Part shown: one piece after another, positions 36,381 to 47,431 of the stretch
How the letters are laid out: every line of letters begins with the position of its first letter
Position numbering within the stretch: position 1 is the stretch's first letter
Assembly: GCA_037355855.1 (NCBI GenBank)
Contig: CM074764.1
Location: 1,302,001-1,366,000, forward strand
Direction of reading: 5' to 3'
Origin: Pseudo-nitzschia pungens
Taxonomy: Eukaryota > Bacillariophyta > Bacillariophyceae > Bacillariales > Bacillariaceae
Length of the DNA: 64,000 nt
Notes under the pieces: generated by a model
Told to the model about the DNA's origin: nothing
Database searches by the model: none
The model's input: the letters and a program-made list of their open reading frames with translations, nothing else
Translations under genes and position numbers: made by a program

Positions 36381-37793
36381 TTAACGTTCAAATATTGCAA
36401 TACGGTGAGAAAGTTGTTTTCCATGTGAACCGGTTGTTGCCCTGAGCAATCGGTAGATATGGTCTCCTGATTGGTCTGACACTTGAGTGGGTATGCCTTT
36501 CTGCGTTCCTTTTTGAATGCGAGCGAATGCATGAGGCCAAAGCGACAAGGGAATATCAAGATCGTTGCCCAGAAAGGAATTGAAGAAATTCGTTTCTGAT
36601 TGAATCTTGATCAGCTCAGCACATTTGTATTGCAAAAAGGAATTTTGTAAATTTATCTCCTGGAGTGTTTGAAGATTTCGGGCTAATGTCAGGAGTGCTT
36701 CTGCACCATTCTCATCGAACGGATTGGCGCCTACATCCAACGTGCACAAATTTGTGCTTTCGTGCCGCAACAAAAGGGACCGAGTGAGGTGTTGGATTTC
36801 GTCGTTATCGAGGTAGTTCTCCGACACAACCAATTTTTGCAAGCTCGAATTCTGAGTGACTGCGGTCAAGAATGGAACTAGATCGACAAAACGTTGCTCG
36901 AGTCCTTCTTCTGAAAATCCTGTCCATAAACCCCGAACGTTCAAAGCTAGAAGTTTACTTTGGCTTTCAACTATCCACTTCGCAATCGTTGAAACAGAAG
37001 CCTGCGCTCGACATTTATTTCGTTCCAGATTTACATTCTCAATTCCCGGATGGATCCGAATGGACTCAATCAAGGAAATTATTTCATTGTCACCAAGGTC
37101 ACAACAGCTCACTTCCAAAGTATGTAAATGTTCAATTGCTTTCAATCCACGTACAATAGCGTGGAACGCATCCTCCGCCAAGAAACGACATGATCGCATC
37201 GAAAGGGTTTTAACGGTTCTTCCGTTCTCTTTTTGCAAGATAGTGATTAACATAGACGCTGATATTCGATCAATTTGCCAGCCTTCGAGACACAGTACTT
37301 CCAGACCCGTAAATGAGGCGAGGCTTGATAGTATCATTTCAAGCCCATGCCCTCTGTGAAGGGTGGAGCTGTGAAGGTTGAGTGTTTTCACGTTTTTTAG
37401 AGCCTGAAAGAGGAACTGTATCTCTTCTAATGAGGCTTGCGGCGAGTCGAAATCACCAAATTCATTGATTCCAACCATTGTGAACGAGTCCCACTTTCTA
37501 TCATCAAATGTGAGAAGATTTTCGATCGCCTTCAGTTGTGGTTCGTCGACACAGGAACTGTAATGGATGACCAAATTCAATATATCTTTTCTCGTTTGTG
37601 CTTGCTTCAGTCTAATCAAATTTCTTTTGCGTGATCTATTCTTCTCTTCAGTGCTGCCATGCAATGTTGCTTCTAATCTGAGAGTAAAGAAGAGACTTTC
37701 CGTGGGCGGTGCCCAATTCGTAATGTCGAAGTCCAGAACATCGTGTTCATCGTCAAAATCATTCAAAGTTACCATGCTGCCAAGTGGGTTCAT
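36381..37793 (-). CDS. Leucine-rich-repeat protein, ribonuclease-inhibitor type
   Basis: Single exon, 470 residues starting at the ATG at 37791-37793. After an acidic N-terminus and a basic helical region (about 50-75) there are several LRR units of the RNI type. Examples are LQALKNVKTLNLHSSTLHRG, FTGLEVLCLEGWQIDR, GRTVKTLSMRSCRFL, LHTLEVSCCDLGDNEI, HPGIENVNLERNKC, NSSLQKLVVSENYLDNDEI, STNLCTLDVGANPFDENG and LQTLQEINLQNSFL, from about residue 130 to 420. There is no signal peptide or membrane segment, so it is probably cytosolic and involved in protein binding. Diatoms carry many such genes and the specific role is unknown. It is tail to tail with the transporter gene, only about 150 bases away. 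Confidence 0.8.
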   Translation of the reverse strand: MNPLGSMVTLNDFDDEHDVLDFDITNWAPPTESLFFTLRLEATLHGSTEEKNRSRKRNLIRLKQAQTRKDILNLVIHYSSCVDEPQLKAIENLLTFDDRKWDSFTMVGINEFGDFDSPQASLEEIQFLFQALKNVKTLNLHSSTLHRGHGLEMILSSLASFTGLEVLCLEGWQIDRISASMLITILQKENGRTVKTLSMRSCRFLAEDAFHAIVRGLKAIEHLHTLEVSCCDLGDNEIISLIESIRIHPGIENVNLERNKCRAQASVSTIAKWIVESQSKLLALNVRGLWTGFSEEGLEQRFVDLVPFLTAVTQNSSLQKLVVSENYLDNDEIQHLTRSLLLRHESTNLCTLDVGANPFDENGAEALLTLARNLQTLQEINLQNSFLQYKCAELIKIQSETNFFNSFLGNDLDIPLSLWPHAFARIQKGTQKGIPTQVSDQSGDHIYRLLRATTGSHGKQLSHRIAIFER

Positions 37794-39211
37794 TGGAAAT
37801 TACCAATACATTTTTTGGGGGGGAGGAAATGTCGACGCTTCAGTAGTGATCGATTCCATTTCCTTTCATTGATGGAAAATGTTTACTCCCTGACATTTAA
37901 TCAGGTATCCATGATCAACACTAATCTTACCGTTGTAACGATTCATTGCCTTGACTCTTGCGTAAATTAGTCACACGGAAAATCTGAAAATTTTAGGACC
38001 AAATTTTGTTCCCGTTCGACGAATTTGCAAAGATGATTTTATACAATACCGGTAAGGTTTACCGTAAACCTTACCGTAAGGCAATACGAAGTACTACGTA
38101 AGTCACAATTACAATAATGACTATGTGCACTGATACAGCAAAGGACCCCTGATTACAGTAAGGTTTCTTACTCGAGTAAATTACCGTAGTTGAGTAAGGT
38201 TAGGGCAGGAACTTTGAGAAATAAAAAACTGGGTGACGCACACAAACTTGTAAGATTACTTCGTACTTCCGTGAGTAGTACGTAATCGTACGGGTCATAA
38301 TTACGAAGTAAAGTTGAAAAGACGAAAATATAAAAAAATATTCATTAAAAAAATAATACTAGTAAATTACGTATCTTAGTAAGGTTACTACGTAATAATT
38401 ACGTAGTAGTATAAATTACTTGTATGCAGTATTAGAGTAATTACCATACATACGTACCTCTTACATACGAATATTCAAAATTGAAAAAAATAATAATATT
38501 ATGAAGTAATACCGGTAAGGTTTACCGTACTGTAATGTAAACCTAAGGTTATTCATACTGGTTCGTACGCATGGGACGCGTTTACTATTGGATTCAGCAA
38601 AGCATGTATACGAGATCAGAGTCAGAAGAAGATGGGAAGTCTCATCGGGAATAAGTAGTTATGCAGTGATATGAGACCGAAAGAGCAGGCTGGGAAACGT
38701 GGAGCGAAAGTGTCTATGAACATGTGCGGCGTGTTGCACCATTCGAAACAATGATCCCGAGGTTCGACATCTGTACCGTATGGTTGATTTCTGAAACTTT
38801 TTTGTTGCCAAGATACGAGTGCTTACTGTTAACTAAGTACTCAACATCATATAGAGCACCCTATTCGTCATTTTCTTTCAACACCTTCGATGCTCAATAT
38901 TTGTATTCCTTCTTTTTTTACTATGTTCTCCGCACCGGCAATGCAACGTTACAAGAAGAAAAGGAAGAAGAATAGTTGAGTTCCTACGGTACCATTGATA
39001 CAAGATGTCTATCGCGTTTCAGAAAAACTAAGTGAAGGATTTTTACAAAGACCTTATGCTTCTATTTATTTTATGTTGAATCTATGCAATAATAAAGGTA
39101 CTGTACGTAGTAATGAGCACATAATTGTGTTCCACCATGACTGATCCCAGACACTGGTGAAAATCTAAACAAAGGGAATGAACAAAAAATGAATTGTGGT
39201 TCTCAGTGCTC
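37794..39211. other. AT-rich spacer with dense TTACCGTA/ACGTAGT motifs
   Basis: From about 38045 to 38560 the sequence is crowded with short palindromic motifs (GTAAGGTTTACCGTAAACC, TACGTAGTA, CTTCGTA). No gene is supported. Confidence 0.7.
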
Positions 39212-41997
39212 CTACATTTGTGACTCCTTCTTTCTGCAGTGGAACTCATCGTTTGCGCAGTTACACAACCATGGAGTATCGATGTCCGTCTGAGAATCCG
39301 TCAACCAGTATTCGCATTGCAAGTTTGTTCCTCCAACACAGGCGGTACCGCTTCCAGGGAAACTTGAAGGGCAACTGATGGTTGAGACAGCACCAGAATC
39401 GTCAGTTGGTGATGGAGGAATAGTACCGATAATTGTTACGTGACTGAAATCAGATGGACACTTGATTTTTGTTCTGTCTACATTACCAGTCTCCGCGATT
39501 TCGTCGATACTAGCTGGGTCGCAATCTGTTTCATAGCAATCAGCATAGGTGACAACACACCACTGATCCCATCTTTTTCCACACCAACTATCGATTTCGA
39601 TAATGGCATCGATAATGGGGGCACAGGATTCATGAGGATCGTCCCTAAAGTAGCGCTGGCATGGATCGTCCTGACAAAGGCTACCTTCGTCGATTGGTGG
39701 TTCCGTCGGAACAGGGGTGGGCAATGGTGTTGGAGCAGGAGTAGGCATCGGTGTTGGACCAGGGGTAGGCAACGGCGTAGGATCAGGGGTAGGCATCGGT
39801 GTTGGATCAGGGGTAGGCATCGGCGTCGGTGGTTCGGTTGGTCCAGGAGTGGGCTGAGCTGTTGGTTCTGGGGTTGGTCCTGGCGTCGGTGGTTCGGTTG
39901 GTCCAGGAGTGGGCTGAGCTGTTGGTTCTGGGGTTGGTCCTGGAGTAGGAAGCGGAGTTGGAGGTGGGGTCGGTTGCTCAGTTGGTTGTGGAGTGTAGAC
40001 AAAAGGAGTTGGTGCATCCGTAGGTGGTGCGAAAGGTGCTGGCGTAGGTTTTGGGGTAGGGTCAGGTGTTGGATTAGGTGTTGGTTCTGGAGTAGTCATG
40101 GTCGCATCAGTTGGAGGCATTGTTGGCTGAGGCGTGGGATCGGGGGTTGGGTTTGGAGTGGGCAACGGAGTGGGGTTAGGAGTTGGATGATATGTTGGTT
40201 GCGGAGTGTAAACAAATGGAGTAGGACCATCAGTAACGATGCTGTTCTCAGTTGGGGGCATCGTTGGGGGCATCGTTGGCTGAGGTGTTGGATCAGGGGT
40301 CGGGTTGGGAGTCGGCATCGGAGTTGGGTTAGGAGTGGGAATCGGAGTTGGTGGATCTGTCGCAGCTGGTTCTGTCGGCGGAGTTGTTTGCATGGGTGTT
40401 GGCTCAAGTGCTGGTCTGGGTGTTGGTCGGGGAGTTGGTTGAGGTGCTGGCTCTGGTGTTGGCTCGGGTGTTGGTCGGAGTGTCGGATATCTAGTAGGAG
40501 TCGGATGAGGCGCAGGATCAGGCGAGGTGCAATCAACGCCTCCTGTGCTTCCCTTTGAGCCACCCTTTGAGCCACCCTTAAAGCCACCCTTTGAGCCACC
40601 CTTTGAGCCACCCTTAAAGCCACCATTAGATCCGTCGCAAGCTTCGTCAGTACCCTTCATTCCTTTGCCTCCCTTCATTCCTTTTCCTCCCTTCATTCCT
40701 TTGCCTCCTTTAGATCCGTGAGCTGCCTCTTCGATTGCGCCTTGAAATTTGGCACCCTTTAATCCTTTCGACCCTTCGGCAAACTCATATGCAAAATCAG
40801 CGCCCTTTCCATAGGAACCTGCACTTGCTGACGCTGCTCCGCTGTAACCCTTTGAACCCGTGGAACCATCGTAAGCATAATCAGCGCCCTTTCCATAGGA
40901 ACCTGCACTTGCTGACGCTGCTCCGCTGTAACCCTTTGAACCCTTGGAACCATCGTAAGCATAATCAGCGCCCTTTCCATAGGAACCTGCACTTGCTGAC
41001 GCTGCTCCGCTGTAACCCTTTGAACCCTTGGAACCATCGTTAGCATAATCAGCGCCCTTTCCATAGTAACCTGCACTTGCTGAAGCTGCTCCGCTGGAAC
41101 TCTTCGAACCCTTGGAACCATAGTAAGTTCCCGTACTTGCTCCGTCCTGTGACACGATGAAATAATCAAGACATCCATGAAATTTAGTAACAATCCTGAT
41201 TATATCCACGAACAACAACATTGAAACAAACATTGATGTCATGTTTATCCCTTTTCCGTCCACGTATTTTGAACTTTTTCACATCAACTTACCGACTTAG
41301 GCTTGACGTAGTAACTCATATGTTGGATGTTAGAATCGGCACTTGCGATCAAATTTACTGTGCTGAGTTTGGCATCCAAGCTTTGCTCGACGTATTTTTC
41401 AATGGCAGTGTAGACCTGACCTGCACCAAACCCAATGCTCAACTTTCTGTTCGATGATACAATACTTCCAAAAGTTTCTGGGTAATCGGATGCAAATGCA
41501 AGCTCGTCTGTACATCCATCACAGGAAGTCAATGTTTCAACTCGTAGGACCAAGCTGTACTCCTTGTCAAATGTATGGGAGATAGATGATTCGGTCTCTG
41601 GTTCTAAGACAGTGTGTTCCACTGAATTTTGGTCGACTATGCTAATACCATACATCCAACGTTTGAATTCATCCGAACAACCGCCGGACGCGTCGTTGTA
41701 GGCGTCCATGATAACTTGCTCGAATTCTTTCGCTTGTGCCTCGGCAAGAGTAGTTTTTGAAGGTTGAGCCGCAAGGGTGATCTCCAAGATGGGCTTATGG
41801 GAGTCCTTAACGCTGAGATGGCATGGCTCTACGCTGCTTTTTTGAACGCTTGTAACGTCCGACTTTTCACCGTTGTTTTTTTGGTAAAGGAAGTATCCGC
41901 CTACAGAACTTCCAGCAACCAATGTTACAATCATCAGCAAGGCACCAGAATAAAGGCACTTGCGTGAGCCCTTTTCATGTGTCGAATTGTCGCTCAT
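39212..41997 (-). CDS. Modular membrane protein: Lys/Ser/Gly/Tyr repeats, PT-rich region, Cys-rich C-terminus
   Basis: Exons 41293-41997 and 39212-41146 join in phase 0 across a 146-nt intron (donor GTAAGT, acceptor TCACAG), giving 879 residues. Residues about 16-38 are a single hydrophobic segment after a short basic, Ser-rich start, so a type II membrane anchor or uncleaved signal is likely. Residues 50-235 are a globular-looking ectodomain with paired Cys ([11 protein letters not shown]). From about 244 come four copies of a 28-residue unit (core [18 protein letters not shown], linker DGSKGSKGY). Then GKGMKG and [10 protein letters not shown] repeats run to about residue 450. Then a Pro/Thr region of PTPxPTP type runs to about 720, and a 157-residue C-terminal domain with 14 Cys follows. 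Composition recalls silaffin-like and other frustule or adhesive proteins of diatoms, but no known signature proves this. The repeats are also DNA-level tandem repeats (84 and 60 bases). Confidence 0.82.
39824..39943. repeat. 60-base tandem duplication in the PT-rich coding region
   Basis: Two head-to-tail copies at 39824-39883 and 39884-39943, identical over nearly their whole length. They encode the repeated Pro/Thr/Glu motif of the modular membrane protein. Confidence 0.9.
40780..41115. repeat. 84-base coding tandem repeats, about four copies
   Basis: Nearly identical 84-base units encode the 28-residue Ser/Ala/Gly/Tyr/Lys repeats of the modular protein. The two middle units are almost perfect and the outer ones are more diverged. 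Confidence 0.9.
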
Positions 41998-43346
41998 TTT
42001 AATAGGTGAAGTAAAATGAATTCGTTTCTTGATAGTTCCTCAGTTCAAAGTGCTCGTGCTCTTTTTCAGACGAGATGGGACAATTTTATGACAACAGCTC
42101 TGAAGGAGTTAAATTTTCTGTTGCAGAGCAGAACGGTCGCTATCGGATTTGCAAATAGAATTAGGTTCATAAAACAATACTGCAATCGAATCTAATCCCG
42201 ACAAGATTTTTTGAAAATTCGAAGTTGGATTGACACATCATGTGAGGTTCAGATTAACGGCTCAATAACCTAAGTGATGAATTTTAAATCATTCTTGTAT
42301 GTATCACACGTAGAGAAATGTATGACCAGTTACGAGCAAGTCGATCCAAAATTCTACTCCGAATGGTCGCGGAGTCTAGACAGCAGCAACAAGAGTGGCA
42401 ACACGGACTGTGGCAAATAAGAAAGAAAACAGGTTAACTAAAATACTACTCCGACTCGACGAAAATAAGACACATCTTTTGTCGAGGGTTGGGCGACTGA
42501 TAACCGTTGATATCCGTTGGGTGACTGAAATTTGGACTCGATTCTTGTTTTCAAGATTCCATTAAAATATGAACTGGTGTTTGGAATCTGGAGGAGGCAA
42601 ATATGTCTCCTCCAGATTCTGGGAAATATGGGTGCTTTTTTAGTTTTTCCGTGTGTGTGAGCAGATGTGGCACGGTGTGCCACGTCACAAAAAATGAAAT
42701 ATTACATGTGCATATTAGTTTCGGGAATCACTCAATAAAATACTTCGTAATGAAGAGCTCAATGAGTATTATGATACGGTACGGTATGTGTCCAAAATCA
42801 TAATAATATCATCACAGTATTTTTAGACGAGACATGACGTTGTATTAGAATACGTATCGTACCACTAGTGTAATCGGTACAGAATCTCCTATAGAGGTTG
42901 AGATGCTGAACTTCCTGACAAAGCTTCACTCTTTTAAAAGAGTTCAATGATGATTCCTACTACTAGAGCTAAGAAGAAATCTCACCCCCTAGCTTATGCC
43001 TATGATTTACGACAGAAGAGGTACAATCGCTAGGTGGTGGTGTTTCTTGTTGCCACCCAATATAGTTCAAGCATTTACAGTATTGTGAGGATTCGTGTTG
43101 CTAATTTGTGTGTGCAGGAATTGATATCTGTTTTTTTTGTGAGTAAAAGAGATGGATAACTATAATTTGGATGACTTGGCTATGTCAGGAGAGGTGCAAT
43201 GTAACTTACAGAGTGGTAGGTTGGTCTAGTTATTGCAAGAATCAAGAAGGTGCTGATTCATAATCAATGAAAGGAGGAGCATTCCCAGTCAGATATCATA
43301 ACATGACACCCAGCAAGCTGCCAGCAGTATGACCAAGTTTTCATTC
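41998..43346. other. Gene-free spacer
   Basis: Upstream region of the modular membrane protein, then AT-rich DNA. It contains a perfect hairpin with 13-base stem and 10-base loop (42584-42596 with 42607-42619). No coding sequence is supported. Confidence 0.65.
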
Positions 43347-43633
43347 TACTGCAACTAAACTTAGTTCCACCTTTGGTGGTTACTGCAACTAAACTTAGTT
43401 CCACCTTTGGTGGTTAAAGTTATTTAAATACGTATATTATTATTATTATTATCTACTCAACTAAACTTATGGTAGTGTCTTTGTCACTATTGGAGTCTTT
43501 CTTCGTAGTACCACACGTAAAACAACAAGACGCCAAGCAAAGTTTTAATTAATGAACATACATAGAAAAATTTCATCATTTAATAATAATATATGTATTT
43601 AAATAACTTTAACCACCAAAGGTGGAACTAAAT
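43347..43633. mobile_element. Short inverted-repeat (MITE-like) element
   Basis: A sequence of about 50 bases at 43397-43448 recurs inverted at about 43580-43632 with only a few differences, with about 130 AT-rich bases between. Each arm contains the small palindrome CCACCTTTGGTGG. A 34-base direct duplication at the left end (43347-43380 and 43381-43414) repeats the outer part of the arm. There is no coding capacity. This fits a non-autonomous terminal-inverted-repeat element, but I cannot fix a target-site duplication. Confidence 0.55.
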
Positions 43634-43938
43634 TACTCAGTCTGTATTCAGACTTTAACGTCGCCTCCATCAGAGAGTCAGGACCCCAAGTGGTAGAACA
43701 ACAATTTTTCAGACAAACCTTGAACAACTGGCAGGGAAATAAACAAAACAAGTCCCACAAAAGAGGGACTTGAGAGAAATTGAATTGGTAAGGAAGATAG
43801 TGGGAGAAGACCCAGTATCAAAAGGTATGAGACAAGATGAGGAGCAGGGACAGAGTACAAAACACCAAGTTACAAATTGGAAGCAACCCTAAGATCCAGG
43901 AAGAGTATAAATCACCAAGGGACAAGGTGGAAGCAGCA

Positions 43939-44373
43939 CTAAGATCCAGTAAGCCAAGCTTGCAGGAGAGCAGCCTCCTGTTGGTATGGCTGCACTGGGG
44001 GGGCAGGTGCTGCATACTGCTTCCTGGCAAGGTAGGTGGTTGCAAGCCACTGCCTCTTGGCAGTCAGGGTGTAACCTTGTAGGACTTGGAGATGGGTTTG
44101 TAAAAGGGAATGTGACTGGGGGAGTCCACCAGCTGCACCAATGGCCAATTCAGAGGAAATGGAAGCATCAAGAGATTGGTGTTGTTCAGCCTCAAGTGTT
44201 CCCCCAGGACCATGGAGTCGTTCATTCCGGGAAGTCCAAAGATCCCAGCAGGTGAGAAAGAACTGATGGATGATAGCTGTAGCCCAGTGTCTGGGGGAGC
44301 GCTTGCTGCCAATTTGTGAGTAGTAATCAGCTTGGATGTGATGCCAGAGAGGAGACCACCTACCAAGCATCAT
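43939..44373 (-). mobile_element. Remnant of a reverse-transcriptase-type ORF (C-terminal piece)
   Basis: An open frame of 144 residues contains HHIQADYYSQIGSKRSPRHW, ATAIIHQFFLTCWDLWTSRN and ERLHGPG. It resembles the region after the reverse transcriptase in non-LTR-like ORFs common in diatom genomes, as I recall them. No reverse transcriptase YxDD motif, endonuclease or poly-A end was found nearby, so it would be a decayed fragment. Function as a host gene is unlikely. Confidence 0.45.
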
Positions 44374-45370
44374 TTAAATCAAAAAATTTCATGTGGTGTT
44401 CCTTCTATAAGATATATCAAAGTAGTACAATCTTTTTTATGCCCAGTAAACTATGTAGTATTTGACGTATGAGTAAGAAAACTAGCAGAATAATGTTAAG
44501 TTGCTGTGGGATAGTTTGGTTGTGCTCAACAGTAAGAATGTGGTGAAAAAGCACAAGCATTGGCATGATGTTTCTGGTGTGACACCCAAATTTATGCCTA
44601 TGATAGGGCCCAGCGTGTACAAGTACTTCCAAGAGTTTTTTTAAAAAGACTCTTTTTGTTGAGGAGATCAGCACCTTCTAATACTACTGTACCATCAATG
44701 ACAGATATCAAAGGGGTTGTGCCAGTCTCAATCTCTTGGTTCCTCAAGAAAAGCTGTCCAACAAAGGCAGAAATCTCTCTTGATGCAGCAAAATGAAATC
44801 CATCCTGCAAACAGTGGGGATTCCAGTCCAACAACAACTGGAAAGTCTAGAAAACAAACCAAGGCGCCCATCATTGCAAAGTCCCTTTATGACAGAAGAC
44901 TATCAAGTCGAAAGGAACAGTGAGTTGACAGCAGTATTACTTGTAAACAAAGCACGGTATTGTGCGTGCAAGTACCAACCTGTTCAGGTCTGTACCTGTC
45001 ATCTTTCTGTTGACGAAGACCCACAGTACAAGTATCACGTCCATTATTACAATAACGTTGTATTTCATACGGTTTTAAAATCATAGTGAAATTCCCAATA
45101 GAGTACCTTTGTTACAAATGTAGATGCCACACAATAGCTAGACGATATCTTGGGATAGAAAAGACACCGACTCCTCTCAAATTTCGTCAATCAGTTTAAA
45201 TGTAGCAGTGGATGAATACAGTCCTACTCGTTATGGCTTTGTTCTATTACCATGGGAAGAGATATGCATGCCGCAACTTCCGGCCGTATGTAAGTATGTA
45301 TTTGGTTACAGTGCTTGTTTCGTTTTCGTATTTGGATGGGGTTCACCCAGTCACTCACTCCGTATCGATA
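44374..45370. other. Gene-free spacer, probable decayed repeat DNA
   Basis: Small frames on both strands (for example 44598-44837 minus) have no domain I recognise. The region lies between the reverse-transcriptase remnant and the 3' end of the mannosidase gene. Confidence 0.5.
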
Positions 45371-47431
45371 CTATTGTTTCAGCAAGTCTTTGACTCCGTC
45401 CTGGTCCATCACTGGGAAGATTCGCATGGGATGCGCCTCGGTGTTGAAGACGTGCTTGTTCAGCAAATCGATCTCCGTGTCGGGATCGAAGAGCAGGTAC
45501 AGGTACTTGAGTGTTTCCGCCAGGAAAAAGCTCTCCATCTCGTCTTTCGGTCCTTCGTTCACGTTTCGGACGTCGTTGAGCTTGCCATACCCGGCCTCGG
45601 CTTTGCAGTACCTTTCTATGGACTGGAAGATTTCCCATCCCCACTCGCGATAGATGGGATCTCCGGTTAGGTGGTACAGAACGAAAAGGGACTCGACGGT
45701 TTCGGGTCGTAGAATGTAGTATTTGGCATCATTGTCCGCAATATCCATGTCCTGGCCTTCATGGAACCGAACCAATTCCGGGCTGATTCCCGTCGGCATT
45801 TGGGCGTACATCTGATAACAAGTGTATGTCACGGCCTGTTTGAGCGTCAACCACAGTTGTCAAATTTGAAAACACCAGATATTTCAGATGGTCGGTCGGT
45901 TTCGGAAAAAAGGAAAAAAAAGGAAAAAAAAACCGACTGTGAGGCAACCAAAGCGTCCCATAAAATTTTTCGTTTGCCACCGTTCAAGACTGCGATCGAC
46001 TCTGCGTTGCGTTGCGTTGCACAACGCCAAACTGACCTTGGCCGTTTTCAGGTCCCGTTGCGCCCGCTCCGATTCCAGGCCCTGCGGATCGGTGTAGGCT
46101 CCCAGGGCCAGCAGACCTCCCATGAAACACACCAGGTGATCCATCTTGAGGTTCGGCGTGTCGCCCTGTCTTTCGGCAATATAGACCAGACCGCTCGGGG
46201 TCGACAATGTCAGCAGCCGGTCGTGCAAACCCTCGATGGACTTGTCGTACATGTTTCGGTACAAGGGTTCGGTCTTGCCGCCCTGGATCCAGACCTTGAG
46301 CATGTACTCGTAAAACGAGTCGGCCCGGGCCCCAAAAGTGATCATCGCGCTTGCCAACGTCGGGTGATCGCCCTGGTTCCCGATGGAATCGGGATAGAGC
46401 CCGTCGTGGACGCCGTCCATCTTGTCCAGTAGCTCGAAGATCTTCTCGGTGCGTGTCTTGTAGGCCAGAATTCCCGACAGCCGCGCTAGCGCCCGGTACT
46501 CGATCTGGAGGGTGGTAAATTCGGCCAGTACCGCGGCTCCATGTAACCAACCGTAGTTGTGGCCAACGCCGTTGTTCAGGTTCACCGTGCTGACCGGGAT
46601 CCCAGATTTCGTGTTGTCGAAGGACTTGAAGAGACGGGCTCCCAAATCTTTGGCCTTGTCCAAAAAGGCTTCGTCCCCGGACCAGTCATAGGCCGACAAC
46701 AGGCCTCCGAGAGAGCGAATGGTGGTTTCAAAGACGCTGACCTCTTGGTTGAGACTGAAACTCAAGACATCGCGGCACCAATCCCGTGCCCGATAAAATT
46801 CGTCCTTCATGCCCATCAGCCAGAGTGTGTCCAGGCTATCCACAAGAGTCGTTCCCATGCCACCCCAACGGTTGTTGGACCTCCTGCTTCTTGGGTGCAG
46901 CTCGTCCATGCCAAAGGCGTACTTCTCATAGTTGGACCAGGCGTGCTCCATCGCTTTTTTGACGTGGTATCGGCGGCTGCGGGCCAGCTCGTCGGATTCG
47001 TGGGGGGAATACGAATAGGGAGAATTCCCGGACTTGTACTCGGCGAAGCGGTTCCCGCCGGGGGGTGTCCAGGTAGTAAAATCGTGGTCCTTCTCCACCA
47101 AAGGAAGATAGTACGGGAACTCGCCCTCGGTTCCGATGATTGGCTCGTGGTCCAAGAATTCTGCCTTGGACGACATTGCCTTGGACATTGCCTTGATGTT
47201 GGCACCGAGTTGTCTGCTTTTCTCACCGGCACCGTCTTTGCCACGGAGGAGGGACTTGCTCGTGGCACCCCCCGATGGATTCGTTTTCACCTGGGAAAAG
47301 ACCCCAAATGCAAGCATGACTCCTCCCATTATTCCGACGACGAAAACAATGAAACCGATGGTGATGTACAAGCTGTAATTGCGCTTGCGCCGGACGGTTC
47401 CCCGGCGACGGGTCAATGCACTCGTTGCCAT
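45371..47431 (-). CDS. Class I alpha-1,2-mannosidase (GH47)
   Basis: Trims alpha-1,2-linked mannose from N-glycans in the ER or Golgi. Exons 46037-47431 and 45371-45835 join in phase 0 over a 201-nt intron, giving 619 residues. A basic N-terminus and one TM helix (about residues 20-45, YITIGFIVFVVGIMGGVMLA) make it type II. The luminal part has a stem, then the GH47 barrel: NNRWGGMGTTLVDSLDTLWL, VFETTIRSLGGLLSAYDWSG, LASAMITFGARADSFYEYML, HLVCFMGGLLALGAY, then in exon 2 YTCYQMYAQMPTGISPE, YILRPETVESLFVLYHLTGD, MESFFLAETLKYLYLLF and VFNTEAHPMRIF. The acidic catalytic residues in these motifs and the Ca-binding Thr before EAHP are present. The intron carries a GCAAC/ACGCA repeat beside its donor. 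Length and topology fit Golgi or ER mannosidase I rather than EDEM. Confidence 0.95.
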
